Shown here: positions 25,750 through 34,945 of the stretch, one piece after another
Numbering within the stretch: position 1 is the stretch's first letter
Layout of the letters: each line of letters starts with the position of its first letter
NCBI GenBank assembly: GCA_021325035.1
Contig: JAJPHW010000100.1
Span: 1 to 64,000 of the forward strand
Length of the DNA stretch: 64,000 nt
Source of the DNA: Terriglobia bacterium
GTDB lineage: Bacteria; Acidobacteriota; Terriglobia; Terriglobales; Acidobacteriaceae
Direction: 5' to 3'
Notes under the pieces: generated by a model
Told to the model about the DNA's origin: nothing
Database searches by the model: none
What the model saw: the letters and a program-made list of their open reading frames with translations, nothing else
Position numbers and translations under genes: made by a program

Positions 25750-27225
25750 ATGAATATCGTTGTCCATCGGGAAATTCCCGCCGCCCCAGTTCTTCAAAAA
25801 GACTGGAATCTCCTCGTAAGCAAGATGAAATCTCCAGAAGTTTTTTACACGTACGAGTGGGCGCTTGCAGTTGCGCGTTCCAAAGAAGGCTCGCGTGCTC
25901 CGCTACTGTTGTTGGGATATTCGAGAGGGAATTTGGCGGGCGTCGCCGCGCTCGCAACATTGCAGGATGGCAGTGTGCAATTCTTATGTGCAAATACCGC
26001 TGATTATTGTGATTTTGTCAGCAGCCCGGATGATCGGGGTGAGTTTGTACAGTCGGTATTTGCAGAACTCCGCAAAGAGAATTTTCGTTCGATTGCATTG
26101 GCGAATATCCCCTCTACATCTGACACCTGCCATGCCTTGCGCGCATTGAAGAACCTGCCTGAATCCCATGTCTTTTCGCGGACCGCTTACCGGTGTGGCC
26201 AGGTTGTGCTCGGTTCACAAGAAAATCGGGAAGAGATGCGGCAATCATTATGGCGCAAAAAGAGCTTTCGGCACGATTCGGCTGCTCTTTCAAAACTCGG
26301 CAAACTGCGGGTCGTACACAAAGTATCATCCCAGGAAATTTTAGATTTGCTGCCCAAGTTTTTCCAGGCGCATGTCGCTCGTTTTCTTGCCAAAGATCAA
26401 ATCAGCAATATCGCTTTTCCGGAGCGCCGGGTCTTTCTTTTGGAACTGGCAAAGCTGCTTTCGCATGCGGGTTGGCTGAAATTCAGCTGCCTTATGGCGG
26501 GAGATCGCACAATTGCATGGAACTATGGATTCGAGTTCTCAGGCAGTTGGTTCTGGTATCAGCCGACATTTGATACGGCGTTCAGCCGGCACTTTCCGGG
26601 GTTTTGCCTGTTGGCAATGATCGTCGCCGAAGCTAGTGAGCAAAGTGGGGTGCAACGGATAGATCTTGGCTTAGGGGATGAAAGCTACAAAGCTCGGCTG
26701 ACCACGGAGAGCAGAGAAACGGTTCACGTTACGATTTCGCGTACGTATGTTTCCCACGTTCGAACCGTATTGCGTTTTAAGGTGGGCCAGGTAGTTAAAA
26801 GATTCCCCAAGGTTGAGCGCGTGATACGTTACGGACTACATAAATTAAAGATATTGAAGCAAGGAAGATGGAGAGATAGAGAAGCGGATATACGTGAATG
26901 GGTGTTGGAACCTGAGAACAAAGTAAAGTATGGCGAGGCGACAACTCAACCTCTTACTCTCGATCTTCTCGCCCGTTTGGTTATGGATCACGTGAATGAG
27001 CCGCACACAGTTGAATTTGCATTACATGCAGCTGCGAATTTAAAAGATACTAATCAGCAAGCGATTGCATTAGTTGATCAAAAGGGAGATCCGCTAAAGA
27101 TTTTTTGCGCGCAACCGAATGGGGTCCATGCCATAAAGAAAAATTGCGTGGAAGGTGCGGGCTTGGTTGCTTCCGATATAGTGCATGCTGATTCTTCCCC
27201 GGTAGTCAATGAGGTCAAGATTTGA
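25750..27225 (+). CDS. GNAT/FemAB-like acyltransferase (CelD/BcsL-type Acetyltransf_6)
   Basis: Protein of 491 aa starting at ATG 25750, just 16 bp after the deacetylase. The segment SPEVFYTYEWALAVARSKEG and later FSGSWFWYQPTFDTAFSRHF with RIDLGLGDESYKARLTTESR are typical of Acetyltransf_6 proteins that move an acyl group on polysaccharides. The last ~100 residues (beyond ERVIRYGLHKLKIL) have no family I recognise. It could supply an acetyl group to amino sugars and so might compensate for the missing PseH; that is a guess. An upstream in-frame ATG at 25645 would overlap the deacetylase and is not used. Confidence 0.7.
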   Translation: MNIVVHREIPAAPVLQKDWNLLVSKMKSPEVFYTYEWALAVARSKEGSRAPLLLLGYSRGNLAGVAALATLQDGSVQFLCANTADYCDFVSSPDDRGEFVQSVFAELRKENFRSIALANIPSTSDTCHALRALKNLPESHVFSRTAYRCGQVVLGSQENREEMRQSLWRKKSFRHDSAALSKLGKLRVVHKVSSQEILDLLPKFFQAHVARFLAKDQISNIAFPERRVFLLELAKLLSHAGWLKFSCLMAGDRTIAWNYGFEFSGSWFWYQPTFDTAFSRHFPGFCLLAMIVAEASEQSGVQRIDLGLGDESYKARLTTESRETVHVTISRTYVSHVRTVLRFKVGQVVKRFPKVERVIRYGLHKLKILKQGRWRDREADIREWVLEPENKVKYGEATTQPLTLDLLARLVMDHVNEPHTVEFALHAAANLKDTNQQAIALVDQKGDPLKIFCAQPNGVHAIKKNCVEGAGLVASDIVHADSSPVVNEVKI

Positions 27226-27422
27226 CGAATACAACGCGCACAGTTCATCTGCCGGAATCTCTCTGCGAAGCTATGGAGCAGAAGTTTGGGGAAAGATTCG
27301 GTTCGCTCGATCAATGCTTAATTTTTGTCATGCAAGAACTTACGCGCGACGATGCAGCGCAAATGGATCAAGCTGAGCAAAAAATCATCGAACAGCGATT
27401 GAAAGACCTGGGCTATATCTGA
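27222..27422 (+). CDS. Small ribbon-helix-helix-like protein, 66 aa, TTG start
   Basis: Starts at TTG 27222 overlapping the TGA of the acyltransferase gene. The N-terminus RTVHLPESLCEAMEQKFGER has a short beta strand then helix as in CopG-type proteins, followed by a second helix (LDQCLIFVMQELTRDD) and a coiled tail ending KIIEQRLKDLGYI. The tail RLxxLGY also occurs at the C-terminus of many sulfatase-family enzymes, one of which is two genes downstream. It may be an assembly partner rather than a repressor. Short, but its position and overlap argue that it is real. Confidence 0.55.
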   Translation: MTNTTRTVHLPESLCEAMEQKFGERFGSLDQCLIFVMQELTRDDAAQMDQAEQKIIEQRLKDLGYI

Positions 27423-27445
27423 CAGCGTGTCTCAGGAACTCACTT

Positions 27446-28594
27446 ATGTTGAGGCTCGCAAAAAAAGTCTGGGGTCGAGTCAGCCAACGGCGGCCTGTGC
27501 GCGGTTACTCTTTCAGCCGCCCATTGGTTGGGATTCAAAGCGACGATTGGGGCCGCGTAGGAGTGCGCGACCATCAAGGTGCACATCAGTTACGAGATTC
27601 CGGTGTCGAACTCGGCAGCCATCCTTATGATTCGTACACATTAGAAACAGCGAGTGATGTAAACGCGTTGCGCGAAGTATTGATGCGGCACCGCGATTCG
27701 ACGGGACGAGCGGCTTGCATTGTGATGAATTTTTTATCCGCAAATCTCGATTTTCCCAGGATGGCAGCCAGCGGGTACAAAGATGTCCACCTGCTTCCAT
27801 TAAAACAAGGGTTGCCGGGAAACTGGGAAAGACCGGGGCTTTTTTCGGCATATCAAGAAGGCGTGGCCGATGGGGTGTTCTTCCCTGCCCTGCATGGTTT
27901 GACCCATTTCTGTCCTGTTGCGGTGGATCATGCGTTGACGAAAGGCGGAGAGCGCGCCGAGACTCTGCACGTATGTTGGCGTGCAGAAACCCCCTACATT
28001 TATTGGCGCATGCCGTGGGTAGGATATGAGTACAGGAATCCAGGGCAGCCCCGCGAAGGGTTTCTCGCGCCAGCTCAACAGGAAAAATTGATTGGACAGG
28101 CAGCGGGGTTTTTTCGAGATTTTTTTTCAACCCTTCCTGCTTCGGCCTGTGCCCCCGGGTATCGCGCCAATCATGAAACGCAGCGAGCTTGGAGCAAATA
28201 TGGAGTTCGCGTAGCACAGAATGGCGCGAGTTTGGGAATGCCGCCGGCAATAGACGAATACGGCATGTTGAATTTGTACCGAACGCTGGATTTTGAGCCT
28301 TGCTATCACGATGTGCCGCTTGAAGAGTCTATGAAGCTAGCCAGCGATAACATTGTTCGCGGGTTGCCAGTGATCATTTCGGTTCACTCGATTAACTTTC
28401 ATTCTTCTTTGAGAGATTTTCGTAGTCGTACTCTGGTTTTGCTCGATAAATTTCTTACTGCGTTAGAGAAGAGATTTCCGAATCTTTTGTACGTGCACGA
28501 TGCCAATGTTTATGACCTTGTTCATCAAGGGAAATATAATTCCGCGCAGGATACGATTTCCGTGGTCGTGAGGGAGCAGGAGTTGAGCCGATGA
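27446..28594 (+). CDS. Divergent polysaccharide-deacetylase-like protein ('SDDWG' family), function unknown
   Basis: Protein of 382 aa with no family I can name for certain. IQSDDWGRVGVRDHQG near residue 30 looks like the DD motif of NodB-type deacetylases; HGLTHF around residue 153 and ISVHSINFHSSL near residue 310 give histidines that could complete a metal centre. CAPGYRANHETQRAWSKYGV near residue 237 resembles another conserved deacetylase loop. No signal peptide. ATG at 27446 has AGGAA seven bases upstream. It is wedged between the small RHH-like gene and the sulfatase-fold gene, whose ATG overlaps its stop. Confidence 0.6.
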   Translation: MLRLAKKVWGRVSQRRPVRGYSFSRPLVGIQSDDWGRVGVRDHQGAHQLRDSGVELGSHPYDSYTLETASDVNALREVLMRHRDSTGRAACIVMNFLSANLDFPRMAASGYKDVHLLPLKQGLPGNWERPGLFSAYQEGVADGVFFPALHGLTHFCPVAVDHALTKGGERAETLHVCWRAETPYIYWRMPWVGYEYRNPGQPREGFLAPAQQEKLIGQAAGFFRDFFSTLPASACAPGYRANHETQRAWSKYGVRVAQNGASLGMPPAIDEYGMLNLYRTLDFEPCYHDVPLEESMKLASDNIVRGLPVIISVHSINFHSSLRDFRSRTLVLLDKFLTALEKRFPNLLYVHDANVYDLVHQGKYNSAQDTISVVVREQELSR

Positions 28595-30078
28595 GCCAAC
28601 GGTCCCTGATTTTAGTGACAGTTGACTGTTTGCGCGCCGATCATGCGGGATGGCTCGGCTACGACAAGCCAACCACGCCCTTTCTCGATTCTCTCGCCGC
28701 CGAAAGTGTTGCTTTCTCCAATGCGATTGTGGCTGGTTCCCCGACATATTATTCGTTTCCGGCTATTATGGCGTCTCGTTATCCGCTTGCGCTGGGCAGG
28801 GATGTAGCGGGTCTCGCGCCGGGTGAGCATACAATTGCCTCGGCTCTAAAAGAATATGGTTACGCGACCGCAGCTTTTGCGGCCGCTAATCCGTATCTTT
28901 CGGCCAGGTTTGGTTATAACAATGGATTCGATATCTTCGACGATTTCGGTCAAAAAAAATCAAGAGAGACTGCCCAGAAAAACGAAATAGATTCCCCAGA
29001 CCTTCTTGGTGCTTTCAATCAATTGATCAATAAGCTCAGTCATAAATCGAAATGGATGGGGACGTTTTATGACGAACTTTATTTTCGCTATTGTCAGAAT
29101 ACTGCTTCCAGACAAGATTCATTGGATGAGGCAAGACCATATCCGACCGCGGACATCGTTGCTCAGAAAGCTATAGCGTGGCTAATGGCCAATGCTCATC
29201 GGCCATTTTTTCTGTGGCTGCATTTTATGGATGCGCATAGCCCGTACTATCCTTCTATGGCTGCATGGGAGGCGATGGGGCATCAATCATTCGATACGGA
29301 GTATGCAAGATATTGGAATGCTTATTGGAACCGTTCGGACGTCGGCAAACGCCGTCTTGCCAGACACCAAGACAATGTGATTTCCCTCTATGATGCAGGA
29401 ATTCGATGGGTGGATATGCAACTCGGCAAGCTGGTAAGCCAGCTTCACGAACTGCAAGTATGGAACCGGTGTATCTTCGCGATAACTGCGGATCACGGAG
29501 AGGAATTTCTGGATCACGGACAACGCTATCATTCACCATCGCAGACAGGAGAAGAGCTCACCCGAGTGCCATTACTAATTCATGTTCCTGGTGAAAGTCT
29601 GCCAAAATCGGTTCATTCTCCTTATAGCCTGATGCATCTTGGGCCGACGTTGCTCGATGCACTGGATGTTCCCGCTCCTGCAACCTTTCGGGGTAGAAGC
29701 GTCTGGTCTCACATAAAGAATAATCAGGCATGGGAAGATGTCGCAATTGTCGAGAATGTCGCGGGTTGTACGAACCCGTTCTATCGAAAGAATCGGTTGC
29801 ATCCGCGGATTCTAATTGTCCGGGAGTCAAGGTACAAAATGGTGATTGATTTCAGCGTGCCCAAAATTCAGTTATTTGATTTGGCGCTAGATCCGCACGA
29901 AGCCTCCCCTCTGCCGGAAGAATCCGAAAAATCAGTGCATAAGCGGCTGCTGGAAAGAGCAAGCGAACATATCGCATCTTCAATGAAATCGCGGGATACG
30001 GAAACATCGTTTATGGCTCGTCTAAGCGAACTTCGGCTAGAATGTTCGCAATCCAGTGAGCAACAACAATCTGCTTAA
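28591..30078 (+). CDS. Sulfatase/alkaline-phosphatase superfamily enzyme, no formylglycine motif
   Basis: Protein of 495 aa. Metal ligands are clear: D12 in LVTVDCLRADHAG and D/H in ITADHGEEFLDHG (about residue 297), plus DAHSPYY (about 214). The nucleophile region reads AGSPTYYSFPAIMASRYP; aligned with CxPxR of true sulfatases the Cys/Ser is replaced by T52 and the Arg by Phe. That favours a phosphate or phosphoglycerol transfer activity over sulfate hydrolysis. The start overlaps the previous gene by 4 bp. No membrane span, so cytoplasmic or lacking the usual anchor of LtaS/OpgB-type transferases. Confidence 0.82.
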   Translation: MSQRSLILVTVDCLRADHAGWLGYDKPTTPFLDSLAAESVAFSNAIVAGSPTYYSFPAIMASRYPLALGRDVAGLAPGEHTIASALKEYGYATAAFAAANPYLSARFGYNNGFDIFDDFGQKKSRETAQKNEIDSPDLLGAFNQLINKLSHKSKWMGTFYDELYFRYCQNTASRQDSLDEARPYPTADIVAQKAIAWLMANAHRPFFLWLHFMDAHSPYYPSMAAWEAMGHQSFDTEYARYWNAYWNRSDVGKRRLARHQDNVISLYDAGIRWVDMQLGKLVSQLHELQVWNRCIFAITADHGEEFLDHGQRYHSPSQTGEELTRVPLLIHVPGESLPKSVHSPYSLMHLGPTLLDALDVPAPATFRGRSVWSHIKNNQAWEDVAIVENVAGCTNPFYRKNRLHPRILIVRESRYKMVIDFSVPKIQLFDLALDPHEASPLPEESEKSVHKRLLERASEHIASSMKSRDTETSFMARLSELRLECSQSSEQQQSA

Positions 30079-30138
30079 TCTACCGCCATATCGCCTACCT
30101 TGTGTGCAGCGGCGAGTGATTTTTAGTAGGTTGTGGGC

Positions 30139-31221
30139 ATGAAACCCGTTCGGATTTTGGTTGACAGCCTGGCCGACGCTGATTTGCCTAATGCGCAAAT
30201 GGGCAACGCACGCGAGATTATCCAAAGGCTAAATCCCAATCAATTCCATGTCAGTGTTTTTTGCCTAAAGGATCCAGATCAGCGGATAGCCGAGCGTCCG
30301 AATACGAAAATTATTTATCTGCCGGAGCGCCGGCGGACACTCAGAATTTTGCAGGAATATATTTGGGGATCACAAAAAATTTTGTTCTATTTAAAAAGCG
30401 CTCCCGCTAGCCGGTTTTATATGCGAATGCGGCAAGTTAAGAAAGATGGGCGTGTCACCATTGGTTCGGTGGAGTCACAATCAAACATTCAATGCGAGCT
30501 CACGGTTAAGAAAAAAGATATTCGCTTGTGGGAGCAGACAATTCTTAGTTGCGATTATTTGTTCAGTAATTCTCACGCCGTCCAGAAGAACCTTGCTCTT
30601 GAATACGGCCTTCCCAGTGAAGTTGTTCCGACAGGAGTAGATACTCAATTTTTTACACCCGTTACGCGCGAGAAGAATGCGAGGCTGGAAGTATTATTCG
30701 TGGGTTCGCTACGTCCGTTCAAGCAACCCCGCACCTTGATGGAAGCGGGACAACGCTTTCCGTTCGCCGATTTTGTGCTTGCTGGGGAGGGCGCCATGCG
30801 TGCAGAGTTGGAAGCCCAGCTACGACGTGATCGCATTCCCAATGTTCAATTTGTCGGGCAGAAAACATCAGAACAGTTGCGTGAGTTATACCAACGGGCA
30901 GATGTCTTTCTGTTTCCTTCGCTATGGGAAGGATCCCCCAAAGTTATTTTGGAAGCTGCGGCGTGCGCATTGCCTGTAATCGCCCGGAAAAACTATCGCC
31001 CTGAAACGGTGGTTGATGGGATTACGGGATACCTTGTTTCGTCCGATGAAGAGTTATTTCAAAGGTTGGGACAATTATTGCAAGATGCTGATTTGCGGCG
31101 ACGATTCGGGATCGCAGGGCGGGAGCATAGCGAAAAGTTCGACTGGAGCGTGATTACGGCGAAATGGGAGGAGATTTTCTCCTGCTTGTGTCGAGGCGAC
31201 GATCACGGTCAGGCATCATGA
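30139..31221 (+). CDS. Glycosyltransferase family 4 protein
   Basis: GT-B glycosyltransferase of 360 aa. The C-terminal donor half is conserved: LFVGSLRPFKQPRTLMEAGQ, FVLAGEGAMRAELE, and the EX7E-type segment FPSLWEGSPKVILEAAACAL. Cytoplasmic. The ATG at 30139 is preferred; GTG at 30133 is possible. It ends in ATGA with the next GT4 gene. Donor sugar and linkage unknown. Confidence 0.87.
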   Translation: MKPVRILVDSLADADLPNAQMGNAREIIQRLNPNQFHVSVFCLKDPDQRIAERPNTKIIYLPERRRTLRILQEYIWGSQKILFYLKSAPASRFYMRMRQVKKDGRVTIGSVESQSNIQCELTVKKKDIRLWEQTILSCDYLFSNSHAVQKNLALEYGLPSEVVPTGVDTQFFTPVTREKNARLEVLFVGSLRPFKQPRTLMEAGQRFPFADFVLAGEGAMRAELEAQLRRDRIPNVQFVGQKTSEQLRELYQRADVFLFPSLWEGSPKVILEAAACALPVIARKNYRPETVVDGITGYLVSSDEELFQRLGQLLQDADLRRRFGIAGREHSEKFDWSVITAKWEEIFSCLCRGDDHGQAS

Positions 31222-32369
31222 GCAAAGATTCCCCCCATGTTCTGACGTTGACGCCTTTTTATCCCGTGTTAGGCGATGATGCACAAGGTTGTTTCGTCGC
31301 AGAACCAATGCACAATCTGGAAGCTTTGGGTGTGCGGCAAACGATATTTGCAGTGCAGCCATTTTATCGGGGAGCGTTAATCCCCAATCCAACTGCGCCA
31401 AAAGCTCGCGGAGTGAGCTTTATTTCTTTACCTGGCGGGTTTGGTCTTCCTACGTCCGGGCTCTTTTTATTCGCAAGCATCATTCGCGAAGTGAGGCGAA
31501 TTCATACGGCGAATCCGATTGATGTTATTCATGCACATGCGGCAATGCCATGCGGACATGCAGCAGTTCTCCTCAAACGGGAACTGGGCATTCCATTTGT
31601 CGTGTCAGTGCATGGGCTAGACGCTTATTCGACAAGACAGGTTACAGGGCTTTCAGGGCATGCATGTCGGCGCATCTCAAGCATGGTGTACCGGTCTGCC
31701 GACTGCATCATTTGTGTGAGTGAGAAAGTACGCGAGCAAGTCGTGCGAGGCTTAATTAGTGCGCGTACTGTCGTAGTTTATAACGGAGTTGATCCTGAAA
31801 TATTTTCCCCCGAACAGAAAGATTGCGCCGACTTTGTGTTGAGCGTCGGTGGACTTATTCCGATTAAAGGTCATGAAGTATTGATCCGAGGGTTCGCGAA
31901 GATAAGCCAAGATTTCCCGGGATTTACCTGTGAAATTATTGGTGATGGGCCCGAGAGATCAAAACTGGAGAACATAGCAAGAGAGTTGGGGATAGCAAAG
32001 AAAGTACGGTTTAGGGGCCGTTTGTCACGAGCCCAAGTGGCGGCACTTATGCGGCGCTGCGCAGTATTTGTATTGCCGAGTCGTTATGAGGCTTTAGGAT
32101 GCGTCTATCTTGAAGCCATGGCTGCCGGTAAAGCCGTGATCGCGGGGAAAGATCAAGGCATTGAGGAAATCATCCAATCTGGTTACAACGGTTGCTTAGT
32201 TGCTCCCACTGATGTATCGCAACTTTCCGATGCACTCGCCGCTTTGTTAAGGGATGCAGCAAATCGGCGGCGGATAGGAATAGCGGCACGAGAGACGGTG
32301 CTTGCTGGGCTCACATTCGATCATCAGGCACGGGCATTGAAACTTGTATACGAGCAACGTGCGCAATGA
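31218..32369 (+). CDS. Glycosyltransferase family 4 protein
   Basis: GT-B enzyme of 383 aa. The N-terminus VLTLTPFYPVLGDDAQGCFV and IDVIHAHAAMPCGHAA mark the acceptor half; SVGGLIPIKGHEVLIRGFAK and LPSRYEALGCVYLEAMAAGK mark the donor half with the EX7E motif. Start at ATG 31218 inside the ATGA overlap. Coupled to genes on both sides. Sugar not assigned. Confidence 0.9.
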   Translation: MSKDSPHVLTLTPFYPVLGDDAQGCFVAEPMHNLEALGVRQTIFAVQPFYRGALIPNPTAPKARGVSFISLPGGFGLPTSGLFLFASIIREVRRIHTANPIDVIHAHAAMPCGHAAVLLKRELGIPFVVSVHGLDAYSTRQVTGLSGHACRRISSMVYRSADCIICVSEKVREQVVRGLISARTVVVYNGVDPEIFSPEQKDCADFVLSVGGLIPIKGHEVLIRGFAKISQDFPGFTCEIIGDGPERSKLENIARELGIAKKVRFRGRLSRAQVAALMRRCAVFVLPSRYEALGCVYLEAMAAGKAVIAGKDQGIEEIIQSGYNGCLVAPTDVSQLSDALAALLRDAANRRRIGIAARETVLAGLTFDHQARALKLVYEQRAQ

Positions 32370-33520
32370 CCAAGCGGCTTGTTGTCATCACAGAAATCAT
32401 TGCTCCTTATCGGATCCCTGTTTTTAATGCTCTTGCCAAACAGCCGGGAATTGATCTCCACGTAATTTTTCTTGCTGAGACTGACCCGGCACTGCGGGAG
32501 TGGCTTGTTTACAAGGATGAACTCCAGTTCTCTTATCAGGTCTTGCGCTCATGGCGTATGAAGCTGGGAACACGCAAAATACTTTTGAATTGGGGGTTGA
32601 ATTCGGCTTTACGTAAACTCTCTCCAGACGCAATCATTTGTGGCGGATACAACGATTTCGCGTATTGGAATGCACTCCGGTGGTCTCATCGTAAAAACGT
32701 GCCTTTTTTTGTATGGGTTGAAAGTAATGCCCAGGATCAGAGGGGCAAGACTAAATTAGTGCAATCCCTTAAGGGGCGTTTTTTGAGAGCAAGTAGGGGA
32801 GTTGTCGTTTCTGGAAAATCCTCAGCGAATTATGTCAAAACTTTTGGCGTTGCTGAAACAGTGATTTTTACAGCGCCCAATGCGGTTGATAATGTGCTAT
32901 TCGCGAACGGTGCCTCACGTATCCGTATGCAAAAAACTACGAAACGGCACGAATTAGAATTGCCCGAACGATATTTTCTTTTCGTGGGACGTCTCGTCAG
33001 AGAAAAAGGAGTTTTTGATCTTCTCGAAGCGTATGCTTTGCTCAGTCCTGATCTCCGCCAACAAATGGGATTAGTTTTTGTTGGTGACGGATCTGAACGC
33101 GCTCTGCTCGAAGAACGCGCGAGCAAAATTGTGGCAGGCAGTATTATCTTCAGCGGTTTTGTGCATAGAGATGAGCTAATCGCGTATTACGCGATGTCTG
33201 ATATTTTTATTTTTCCTACACATAGTGATCCCTGGGGGCTAGCCGTTAATGAAGCGATGGCATGTGGGTTGCCGATTGTGATTACACAAGTTGCGGGCTG
33301 CGCCGAAGATCTTGTGCTAGACCGATGGAATGGACGAGTGGTTTTACCCCGAAACCCCTCTCAGCTAGCGGAAGCGATGAAGGAAGTTGCCGGTGACTCC
33401 AACTTGCAGAGATTAATGGGACAAAGAAGCTTAGAACGGATAGGCAAATATTCTCCTGAACTATGTGCCAGCGGCATGGCACAGGCCATATATTCGTGTT
33501 GTGATGACCATGACTCTTGA
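32366..33520 (+). CDS. Glycosyltransferase family 4 protein
   Basis: GT-B enzyme of 384 aa. It begins VVITEIIAPYRIPVFNALAK, common in GT4 enzymes of exopolysaccharide clusters. Donor-half motifs FLFVGRLVREKGVFDLLEAY and FPTHSDPWGLAVNEAMACGL carry the EX7E pattern. Its 3' end overlaps the downstream polymerase gene by about 17 bp. Third consecutive GT4 in the operon. Confidence 0.9.
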   Translation: MTKRLVVITEIIAPYRIPVFNALAKQPGIDLHVIFLAETDPALREWLVYKDELQFSYQVLRSWRMKLGTRKILLNWGLNSALRKLSPDAIICGGYNDFAYWNALRWSHRKNVPFFVWVESNAQDQRGKTKLVQSLKGRFLRASRGVVVSGKSSANYVKTFGVAETVIFTAPNAVDNVLFANGASRIRMQKTTKRHELELPERYFLFVGRLVREKGVFDLLEAYALLSPDLRQQMGLVFVGDGSERALLEERASKIVAGSIIFSGFVHRDELIAYYAMSDIFIFPTHSDPWGLAVNEAMACGLPIVITQVAGCAEDLVLDRWNGRVVLPRNPSQLAEAMKEVAGDSNLQRLMGQRSLERIGKYSPELCASGMAQAIYSCCDDHDS

Positions 33521-34940
33521 GCGGATCCCATTGCGCATACTGGGGTCGGCACTTTTAGTGATCTTGATTTCAGTAGTTTTGCTGCGCTTTTTCCCTGGAT
33601 ATCTCACTAATACACAATTTCTAGCTGGAATCATCTTTTTGCAGGTACTGCTGGCAATCGTATGGAACTATCGCCAAAGACTCATGCCGGCACTGGCCCT
33701 TGCTTTCCTTGGGGCCGGGACATACACGCCTTTGCAGCCGGTGTTTAGTCCTATACGCTGGGTTTTGTTGGCCATAGGTGCATTGGGTGGACTGGCTCTA
33801 TATCTACGTGAACGTGGGCATTGGTTTGGATTGTTTCACGCAATTGCTCTATCTTGCATTCTGTCTTCGTTTGCTTCCGCTGTGGTCTCTACATACGCAG
33901 AAGTTTCTTTTCTAAAAGCAGCAAGTCTTCTACTTCTATTTCTTTACGGCATTTCCGGTGCCAGACTTGTAGTTTTATTCTCGTCGTGGAGTTTTTTAAG
34001 CAGTTTGCGGATTGGTCTCGAGGTTTTTACTTATATAACAGCCGTCTCTTATTTTGTTTTTCACTATTCTTTAATGGGAAACCCGAATTCTTTGGGTGCG
34101 ATTATGGGCGTGATCGTATTGCCATATTTACTCTGGTTCGCGTTGACCTCCGATGATGCAGGTGCCCGCCACAAGCGGCAATTGGCTCTAATTATTTCAA
34201 TTTGTTTGTTGTTGAGCAGTTATTCGCGAGCGAGCATTGGAGCGGGATTCATTGCTGCGTTGTTGATATGTTTTGGATTGCGGCAGTATAAATTCTTCGT
34301 GAGAGGCTTGGCTGTGGCTCTCCTTTGCGCGGTCGTGGTTGCAGCGCTTGTCCCAATGAAATCTGAAACATCAGGTCAAGGGCAAACGCCGGTAGCAAAG
34401 TTTCTCTATAAGGGACACGAAAGCCAGAATGTTCTACAATCCCGCCTTTCCGTATGGGATCAGACAATCGATTCTATTCGCAGCCACCCATTTTTCGGCA
34501 CAGGTTTTGGGACGAGCTTGGCGAATGAGAACGCCGGGTCATCCCGGTTACAGGGAATACGAGTATCATCCGATGTAGGCGTTCGTGAACATGGAAACAG
34601 TTATCTTGCCATCATGGAATGGCAAGGCCTTTTAGGTGTGATTCCGTTTTTCGCTCTAATTTCGCTGGTTGCTTTGTACGCAGTGCGTGTTTTTATACAA
34701 GTCAGGAACATACAGGACCTTTCTTCTCCTCTCATTGTTTTTGCAGCCGTGATGCTTGGAGGTTTATTCCATGCTGCGTTTGAAGATTGGCTATTTGCTG
34801 TTGGTTATTACCTCTGCGTGTATTTTTGGATTTTCGCTTTTATTTTCGTGGATTTACTTCATCGGGCCTCCGAGCCTTACCCAGAAGCCGAAACTACATT
34901 TACTCCCGTAGCACAAAGCGCTGCCGGAAGCGCAACCTGA
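33504..34940 (+). CDS. O-antigen ligase/Wzy-type polymerase family protein (second copy in locus)
   Basis: Integral membrane protein of 478 aa, around 10-12 spans. SYSRASIGAGFIAALLICF and, in the periplasmic loop, RSHPFFGTGFGTSLANENAG with REHGNSYLAIMEWQGLLGV match the Wzy_C/O-antigen ligase domain. Starts ATG 33504 or 33510 are both within the preceding GT4 gene. Together with the minus-strand copy at 12.1-13.4 kb the locus holds two candidates; position among the GT genes suggests this one polymerises the repeat unit. Confidence 0.82.
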   Translation: MTMTLERIPLRILGSALLVILISVVLLRFFPGYLTNTQFLAGIIFLQVLLAIVWNYRQRLMPALALAFLGAGTYTPLQPVFSPIRWVLLAIGALGGLALYLRERGHWFGLFHAIALSCILSSFASAVVSTYAEVSFLKAASLLLLFLYGISGARLVVLFSSWSFLSSLRIGLEVFTYITAVSYFVFHYSLMGNPNSLGAIMGVIVLPYLLWFALTSDDAGARHKRQLALIISICLLLSSYSRASIGAGFIAALLICFGLRQYKFFVRGLAVALLCAVVVAALVPMKSETSGQGQTPVAKFLYKGHESQNVLQSRLSVWDQTIDSIRSHPFFGTGFGTSLANENAGSSRLQGIRVSSDVGVREHGNSYLAIMEWQGLLGVIPFFALISLVALYAVRVFIQVRNIQDLSSPLIVFAAVMLGGLFHAAFEDWLFAVGYYLCVYFWIFAFIFVDLLHRASEPYPEAETTFTPVAQSAAGSAT

Positions 34941-34945
34941 CAGTA

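Noticed and set aside
27513..28250. 245-aa open frame antisense to the SDDWG gene
   Set aside because: No ribosome site or recognisable domain; the plus-strand frame is coupled to its neighbours and has motif structure.
28591..30078. Canonical arylsulfatase
   Set aside because: The CxPxR/SxPxR formylglycine motif is absent at the aligned site.
34787..34945. Longer N-terminus for the GT4 at 34946
   Set aside because: It would overlap the polymerase gene by about 150 bp and adds residues unlike GT4 N-termini; ATG 34946 gives the usual start.
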